Source of the DNA: a virus
Strand: one strand, 5' to 3'
Virus record (IMG/VR): IMGVR_UViG_3300010885_046818
Coordinates: 1-48,731 of that record
DNA: 48,731 nucleotides
Shown: positions 48,336 through 48,731 of the stretch, piece after piece
How positions within the stretch are numbered: the stretch's first letter is position 1
How the letters are laid out: each line of letters begins with the position of its first letter
Made by a program: the position numbers and the translations under genes
Notes under the pieces: generated by a model
Told to the model about the DNA's origin: nothing
Databases searched by the model: none
What the model saw: the letters and a program-made list of their open reading frames with translations, nothing else

Positions 48336-48577
48336 TATTTTTTATTGATTATAAAATGGTCAAAACCCCACGAAATAAATATCGCTACGAAACCTCCAAT
48401 AGTTCCTAAAAGTGCTGCCTTAGCGTGCCAAATCTTCTCACGAACAATTAACTCGGAAAGTTCTTTTCGCATTTCGGCAACGTCCTCTACAAGTCCTTTT
48501 TGGTTTGTATGCGTATCACTTTCGAGATAAAATAGAATTCGATCTACTTTTTTTTCGAGGGCTTTTAATTCTTCCAT
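48335..48577 (-). CDS. XhlA-like membrane protein, candidate holin, 80 aa
   Basis: The N-terminal 50 residues are a charged coiled coil (LKALEKKVDRILFYLES), followed by one membrane segment (LLGTIGGFVAIFISWGF) and a basic end. This is the layout of XhlA-type hemolysin/holin partners. It lies directly before the endolysin, sharing one base. A second membrane protein may be needed for lysis; the C-terminus encoded at 48606-48731 also contains a hydrophobic stretch. Confidence 0.7.
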   Translation of the reverse strand: MEELKALEKKVDRILFYLESDTHTNQKGLVEDVAEMRKELSELIVREKIWHAKAALLGTIGGFVAIFISWGFDHFIINKK

Positions 48578-48605
48578 TTTATTCTAAATTTTAAATTGAC
48601 ACCTA

Positions 48606-48731
48606 TTATTTTTCTCCAGGTGTAAAAAAGTTCTTAATTAAATACCCAATTCCACCTGCAGCTGCCGCTAATTTTATAGCATTTACGTCTAAGGTTAAAA
48701 CTCCAGAAGCTATACTTTGCTGAACAACAAC
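48606..48731 (-). CDS. C-terminal part of the junction-spanning gene (runs off the right edge)
   Basis: The frame is open from base 48731 to TAA 48608-48606, giving 41 residues ending in AAAAGGIGYLIKNFFTPGEK. It is in frame with the 462-1 gene if the ends are joined. The Ala/Gly-rich hydrophobic stretch (IKLAAAAGGIGYLI) may be membrane-active. Alternatively, it is the end of an unrelated gene such as a holin. Confidence 0.55.
   Translation of the reverse strand, partial: VVVQQSIASGVLTLDVNAIKLAAAAGGIGYLIKNFFTPGEK

Noticed and set aside
1-48731. CRISPR array
   Set aside because: No regularly spaced repeats of 25-40 bp with unique spacers were seen; the repeated elements are single promoter-associated copies.
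1-48731. tRNA or rRNA genes
   Set aside because: No cloverleaf with a TTCGA-type T-loop and acceptor stem, and no rRNA-like conserved blocks, were recognised by eye.

Overview
The window looks like the complete genome of a temperate tailed phage of a Bacteroidota host, most likely Flavobacterium. The DNA is strongly AT-rich. Minus-strand promoters carry the Bacteroidota -7 box TAnnTTTG. Several genes belong to families common in this phylum (DUF3127, DUF4468, PcfJ/PcfK, DUF4942). No host housekeeping gene, tRNA or rRNA is visible. The partial minus-strand frame at the left edge and the one at the right edge join in frame if the ends are ligated (195 codons plus stop), and the joined gene falls between the tail and lysis genes, so the molecule is probably circular or circularly permuted.

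Nearly everything is transcribed right to left. From right to left: lysis cassette (48577-47206: XhlA-like membrane protein, GH19 endolysin, unimolecular spanin) ending in a terminator; an accessory six-gene overlapping operon with its own promoter (47043-42366: Tudor-like protein, small protein, SNF2-like ATPase, DUF3440 PAPS-reductase-like protein, ParB-like protein, XRE regulator, plus a last small gene); integrase (41747-40551) with a duplicated 28-bp element upstream; two plus-strand helix-turn-helix genes (39776-40511) that form the lysogeny side of the switch; then the early region. The early region holds Cro/excisionase-like regulators, small membrane proteins, DUF1351, RecT, an MBL-fold protein, a NinB-like protein, an SNF2 helicase, a DUF1376-like replication protein, NinG, an adenine methyltransferase with DUF4942, and PcfK/PcfJ. 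Between PcfJ and the ParB-methyltransferase lie two integron-like gene cassettes, one carrying a second PAPS-reductase-like gene that is broken by an ochre codon.

The morphogenesis half (21250-1) follows a siphovirus HK97-type order: small terminase, large terminase, a group of small genes ending in DUF3127, portal, prohead protease, HK97-fold major capsid, connector proteins, tail terminator, major tail protein, tail chaperone-like overlap, a 1092-residue tape measure, a secreted DUF4468 moron, then tail-tip and fibre genes.

Two system-level features stand out. A 37-bp palindromic element (GTAAC...TATTC-N5-GAATA...GTTAC) or its half-site sits directly upstream of the -7 box of six promoters, at two fixed spacings (5 or 17 bp), which suggests one phage regulator controlling most operons. 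Both promoters of the 17-bp class are followed by a strong intrinsic terminator before the first gene, suggesting attenuation or antitermination. The accessory IbrA/IbrB-like operon with an SNF2-like ATPase is the best candidate for an uncharacterised system.
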